Assembly: GCA_032622095.1 (NCBI GenBank)
Contig: CP136067.1
Coordinates: 55,531,899-55,595,898, forward strand
DNA length: 64,000 nucleotides
Direction: 5' to 3'
Origin: Siphonodentalium dalli
Taxonomy: Eukaryota > Mollusca > Scaphopoda > Gadilida > Siphonodentaliidae
The notes beneath the pieces are model-generated. The model was not told where the DNA came from. It saw nothing but the letters and a program-made list of their open reading frames with translations, and did no database searches. Both the position numbers and the translations under genes were made by a program. Every line of letters starts with the position of its first letter. The stretch's first letter is position 1. This document shows positions 59,500 through 64,000 of the stretch, piece by piece.

Positions 59500-60075
59500 T
59501 GTGAGAATCTTTCGTGTTTCCTCTTTCCAACGATATATAATGCGTATGTATCCGTTTTAGTTATCTGCCTCAATTATCAAGAAGAAGTGGTACTATCTTC
59601 CATCAGGATAAAAACAATGCGTAATTTCTATGACGTCGTTAGAGGTCATAATGTTAGATCACGTTAACGCTTAACCGGCCGATGCATTTGACTGTTTCAG
59701 ACGTCTTGGCGATATCTCGGGCACCGATGGTAATTTATCTTTACGTTGAAACTTGATAATTAATGAGCGTGTGTATATGAGGCGCGTTTATATACTTGAG
59801 TGGAAATCAAATTGATTTAAACTTTCCACCTTTCCACCTTTCCAATGATGTATCACACGCCTGTGTACGTTTAAAGTTTCTACCTTAATTATCGGGAAGA
59901 ACGCAGGACCATGCTTCGCTCATCGAAAAACATTGCGTAAATATATTACGCCATCAACATATCGTGACGTGATCGCGTTAACTCTTAACCGGCCGATGTC
60001 GCGTTAACTCATCACCGGCCGAGGTATCTGCAAATGACATTGGGCTATATATCTCGAAAACGGGTGGCGCTATCG
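59500..60075 (+). repeat. Diverged tandem duplication, about 300-bp unit
   Basis: The block order 'cctctttccaacgat.tat', 'cctcaattatc.agaag', 'aaacaatgcgtaa', 'gacgtc..gaggtcat', 'gttaacgcttaaccggccga' and 'ggcgatatctcg' recurs from about 59,815 with substitutions. A third partial copy (aaccggccgaggtatct, gctatcgacttgaaatt) runs to about 60,210. Non-coding. Confidence 0.6.
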
Positions 60076-60210
60076 ACTTGAAATTTGGTATGTGAATGTA
60101 TCTTGCCCCGGATACGAATTTTATCGGGTCGCCGAGCCCGTGCGACGCCAGCTTCGCGCATGCGCAGACCAGATCTCGGAAACGGGTGGAGCTATCGACT
60201 TGAAATTATG

Positions 60211-63200
60211 TTATTCCAACTCTCCGGAAATTGGAGGAAATAAAGGTATATATATAAACACAAACGTAATTCTTATACATGGATTATAAGTAGTCTTGTC
60301 TGAGATATTGTCATTTAATTGTTTATGGCGATTAATTAAACCAACTAATAAATACGTATCTATTTATTTACAACTGCGCGGCTACAGACGTTATCATTTT
60401 AAATCGTGCAGTCGATTTGGTTGAAATAAACGTTGGTTTTTTTTGTGGTTATTTTCTTTTATTGGGATAAAAAAAAATCGCAGAAATAAAAGACCACAAT
60501 TTGGTCTAAATAGAGATATATAAATCAATCTAGTGGGCTAGACTAAGAGGACACCTGGTTGTCATATCTCAATGAAGATACAGATGTTTTAGAGAAACGA
60601 CCAGGTGCTCCTCTGTTCGTAGTGCTATACTGACTAATTATTCTCAGTTTAAGAGAAATGTGGCTATATATCAGCTTCATGTGCGCGACACAGAGCGAGA
60701 TTTTAAGTTGTTTATGTTGGGCTATGAATCTGTTCTTTAAAATGAAAGAAATCCTCTGTATCGGGCCGATGTACCCTTGTCGGACGCCAGTATTGGAGGA
60801 TCCTGAAGAGTCATATGACTGTGTTTTATTTTATCTCAATTTGAGTGCCCCTCCCCCTTCCGTGCACACTGGCTGGAACGGCGCCACTTTTATCACCTTT
60901 AAAGCCCAACCATAGTTTGGTGGAAATCGGCGACAAATTTGTTTGCTACCCTCCCCTTTTCTGCCCCTGACAACAACAGCGTCACTTTAGAAAAGTCTAA
61001 CCCGCACGGTTATCTTCCTCGTAAAAAGTTACCCCTGTTATATCCAGTTGGTATCATCAAGATGGTCCCGCGTGAATGTCTATACAACACAGACAGACAG
61101 ACAGACATTCGCAAATATAGATATAGATAAATTCACTCCAACCATTCTCTCCCGTATAATGCGCCCCCCCCCCAGCGTTCATACAGTGTTAACGTGGAAT
61201 AATTTTAAGAGGCCGTAATGGCACCATTCGAAATGGCGTCCAACATGATCCCAGTTTTCTGATCAGTACTAAGTCAGTTTAATCTAAGTTGCAGAGATAT
61301 ATAATTAAACCACATCAAGACTATCAGAACTATCTCTCTTTATCCAGAATAACATACTTTCATAACTTTAGATCAATAAGGCTAATACAGATGCTATTTT
61401 AGTGCCACGGTTCCAATCAACCGGATTTGATATAGATTAATGTAATTAGTTTAAATGATTCTAGCCATCTTTCTTGAGCTAATGTGTGGAACCTTGTGGG
61501 AAAAATAGGAAGGAAACTTGTCTTGATTGGTCCGGCCCAAACACACAATATCCAGAAACAAATACCATTTAATTGGATAAGTGTCACTACGCTGACGTGA
61601 TGGATGTTTTTTTTTAATTTGTTCAAGTTTGAACACGAGGAGGTGTCGTGGTGCTTTACTCGAGAACCGGATATAATTTAATAGTTCATTATCGGATATA
61701 ACATCATCATAACATGTGAAGTATAGGTAATTTTCTTTTCATCGTGTCCGTCCATTTCATATTCCGCGCTATTGTGCAACCACAAGTCACACTTTTACAA
61801 AGGACATGCTTGTATACTCTTGGAACATGGTTAAACATTCAAAACTAACTTTGTCAGAGTCATGGATAGGCAAGAGGAGGGGCACATAAATTAATGAAAA
61901 ATATTTTAGACGATTTCTCAAATGTAATCATCTTCATTATATATACAAGCAACAGATGGTGTGAATCAAACATGCCAAAGTGGCAATGTCGGAGTCAGGG
62001 TGGGGTCTGGGTGTGGAGAGCCGAAAGAGATTAAAACATTTCGTCGTCAGAGAAGTATAGTTCTAACTCCAAACAATTGTTCAAGAGAAAGCGCCATTTG
62101 AAATTGTTATGTTTTGAAAATTCATCTTTGTGTTATCTGAGCAACATAACGGTTGACCTACCATTGCACACGCATCATCTGGGGCCACTCAGAATGAAAA
62201 TAACCACAATTTCTTAACATGAACATTTTAGCGGTGAAGATTGAACATTTATCTAAGCGATTTGTTGCTTGAAACATAACACAATTTAACACTGAGGTCT
62301 ACAGTCAAATGCTCATCTCATCAGTGGAACATGAATGTTTTAAATTCAGAATCGTGCTAGAGTTAGATCACTTTCTGAACATCAGGACTCCCTGAGCTGC
62401 GAGTAGTGTTATTTGTGGGCACATGTATCAGTGTGATACTGAAATATTGACTGCCAGTGTAACAGTTTAGTAATACATCTGATCTGATATGGGTGCAGAT
62501 GCGTTATGTATCATTGTGATATTACGTCGCCTCGGTGCTAAAATGTTCTACTAGTATATCCATTTGGCGGAAAATGAGATAATGGTATCGTTCGATTCGG
62601 CGCGGTATTTTCTGTCCAAAAACAAAAGATATTGAGTATAGCATGTACCAGATATGAATGAGAGGCTGTGTAAATATGTTCCATCTCCAGAATTAGTTTT
62701 ATGTCAGTGTTGTATTGTTCAATCTCCACTGTTGACCAATGAATTGATTTATTTTGTACCACGTGGTCGCAGGTATGTCATGTTCTACCTCGAACCGACA
62801 ATGGTAAGCAATGGGAAATAATGGAGTGCTTTCCTACTCTTATATTGAAAATCTTAATTCTAGCAGAACTCTGATTAAAATAAATACAGAAAAAAAACAT
62901 AATATGCGAGTTTTGTACTTTCTAATGATTTAAGAACATAAAAAACCACTTTAGCACTCACGAAAAACACTAAATTGTTAAAAAAAAGTATTCTATCTCC
63001 AAACACAATCATGTCAACCAATTACAAGAATAATACTGAGATTTGATGTAAAGCAATTTTAACTGATTAGTTTTTCGTTTCCTATGATAAATTGAAAACA
63101 ACATAAGGTGTAAATAATGCAGACATATACGAAAATCTGGTGGTCAAATTTTCAAATCGAGCTACAAAAAATGGATATAGAACATTATAGCACCGATGCG

Positions 63201-63682
63201 ACGAACTTTGTATACGTAGACACTCCGCATGTGGCTCAATCGTCTAGCATTCGTACCCATCATAAAGCTGAGGCCCTGTCGATACCAAATTACACGATAT
63301 TTTTGAAAAATGGCGCTTAGTACAGTATTGTTCTAAGGCGACAAATTCTATCGCAGATTTACTTCAAATGTTATATATAGGAATCCCCATGATATAAAGA
63401 ATCTAATGCTGCAGTTGAAATGTTTCGAATTTCAGTTCAGGAATGGGTCTCGGGGGACCAAATATGTTTTCGTTGATACTACTACAAACTTATTTTTGGC
63501 ATCTCTATTATATATGATGCATCAGCTGGTGTGATTTAAACTTCCCAAAGTGGTGCTGTCCGAGTCAGGATTGGTGGCCAAGGAGTAGGCACAAACATCG
63601 CTAAAATGTTCGCCGACTTCACCAAACATGTAGTCATGTCCAGTATTGAGGGAGGCATGCTCGGATCAGGGGTAATATACAA
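60211..63682. other. Non-coding stretch, nothing firmly recognised
   Basis: Short frames (85 codons at 60,658-60,915; 67 at 63,117-63,320) have no motif or splice logic. Phrases near 60,915-60,935 and a CAGA run at 61,083-61,107 belong to the dispersed-repeat class seen at 51,140. No RNA gene or long inverted repeat was found. Confidence 0.4.
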
Positions 63683-64000
63683 ATGTATCTGCATGGTATC
63701 GTTGATCGGCATTCATCCGAAGTTCGGCGGGATCTTTACCGTAACAATAATATATTGACATCCACATTTCAGTGGCTTTATGGTACAAGTCAAGAATCAA
63801 ATATTCCGAGAATACAAAGTTTAGTTCGTATCAGCGATAAAATACAACCGACTTCGTTTGTTGACTTCAAAAAAGCAATCGACTGATATATCTATTTGAT
63901 TTACAATACTTCAAGATGTTGGTGTTAACGGATCAGTACTCGCGATTCTACAGTACATTTATAAGTCGACTTTTTATTCCGTTAAATTTAACGTCAGTGG
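63683..64000 (+). pseudogene. Non-LTR reverse-transcriptase fragment running off the window
   Basis: The frame 63,683-63,886 ends in IQPTSFVDFKKAID, the RT motif with the first catalytic aspartate (FVDFKKAF/D type). After a stop and a frame slip, the sequence continues as LQDVGVNGSVLAILQYIYKS and VKFNVSG, the next RT block. It is a decayed LINE fragment on the plus strand that continues beyond the window. Clade not determined. Confidence 0.65.

Overview
This window looks like nuclear DNA of an invertebrate animal. The reasons are an AT-rich, intron-containing, mostly non-coding landscape, a Ly6/quiver-type gene with GT-AG introns, an intronless nicotinic-receptor-like gene in two copies, and remains of several animal-type non-LTR retrotransposons, a tRNA-derived SINE and long-inverted-repeat DNA transposons. 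The intronless Cys-loop receptor and the dispersed repeats ending in GGAC/CAGA tracts would fit a marine lophotrochozoan, perhaps a mollusc. That placement is inference only. No bacterial operon, rRNA, functional tRNA or CRISPR array was found.

Layout. 1-9.8 kb is mostly non-coding, with a decayed copy of a large inverted-repeat transposon (2.15-3.79 kb), AT-rich low-complexity DNA and hairpins. 9.8-11.1 kb holds two exons of a GPI-anchored Ly6/uPAR-domain protein. 12.5-22.5 kb is a patchwork of small TTAA-flanked elements, minisatellites (33-bp and 36-bp units), poly-G/poly-C tracts and a LINE 3' fragment. 23.3-34.27 kb and 53.9-59.05 kb are two copies of one segmental duplication, each carrying the receptor gene. 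The first copy is a pseudogene with two frameshifts and a SINE insertion; the second is an intact 396-codon gene.

The first duplication copy contains a 5,996-bp transposon (24,970-30,965) with long terminal inverted repeats and a 10-bp target duplication. The second copy still has the matching empty site. The second copy in turn carries a 1.8-kb transposon (56,572-58,390) that the first copy lacks. The two copies therefore act as each other's pre-insertion reference.

34.4-53.0 kb, between the duplicates, is best explained as one minus-strand LINE of about 4.5 kb. It has been split by four later insertions: a 5.9-kb giant palindromic TTAA element (35,491-41,392), a 5'-truncated plus-strand LINE (41,823-42,735), a 4.4-kb element with 440-450-bp inverted repeats and a TTA target duplication (44,073-48,447), and a 2.7-kb TTAA element (49,943-52,668). 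Removing each insertion brings LINE domains back into order: ORF1 coiled coil, endonuclease, reverse transcriptase, C-terminal cysteine motif.

From 59 kb to the end the window is mostly non-coding, with dispersed repeats and the start of another reverse-transcriptase fragment at the right edge. None of the DNA transposons shows a recognisable transposase, so all appear non-autonomous. The most unusual content is this set of fold-back transposons with TTAA or long-inverted-repeat ends, and the layered insertion record they form. I found no clear new multigene system.
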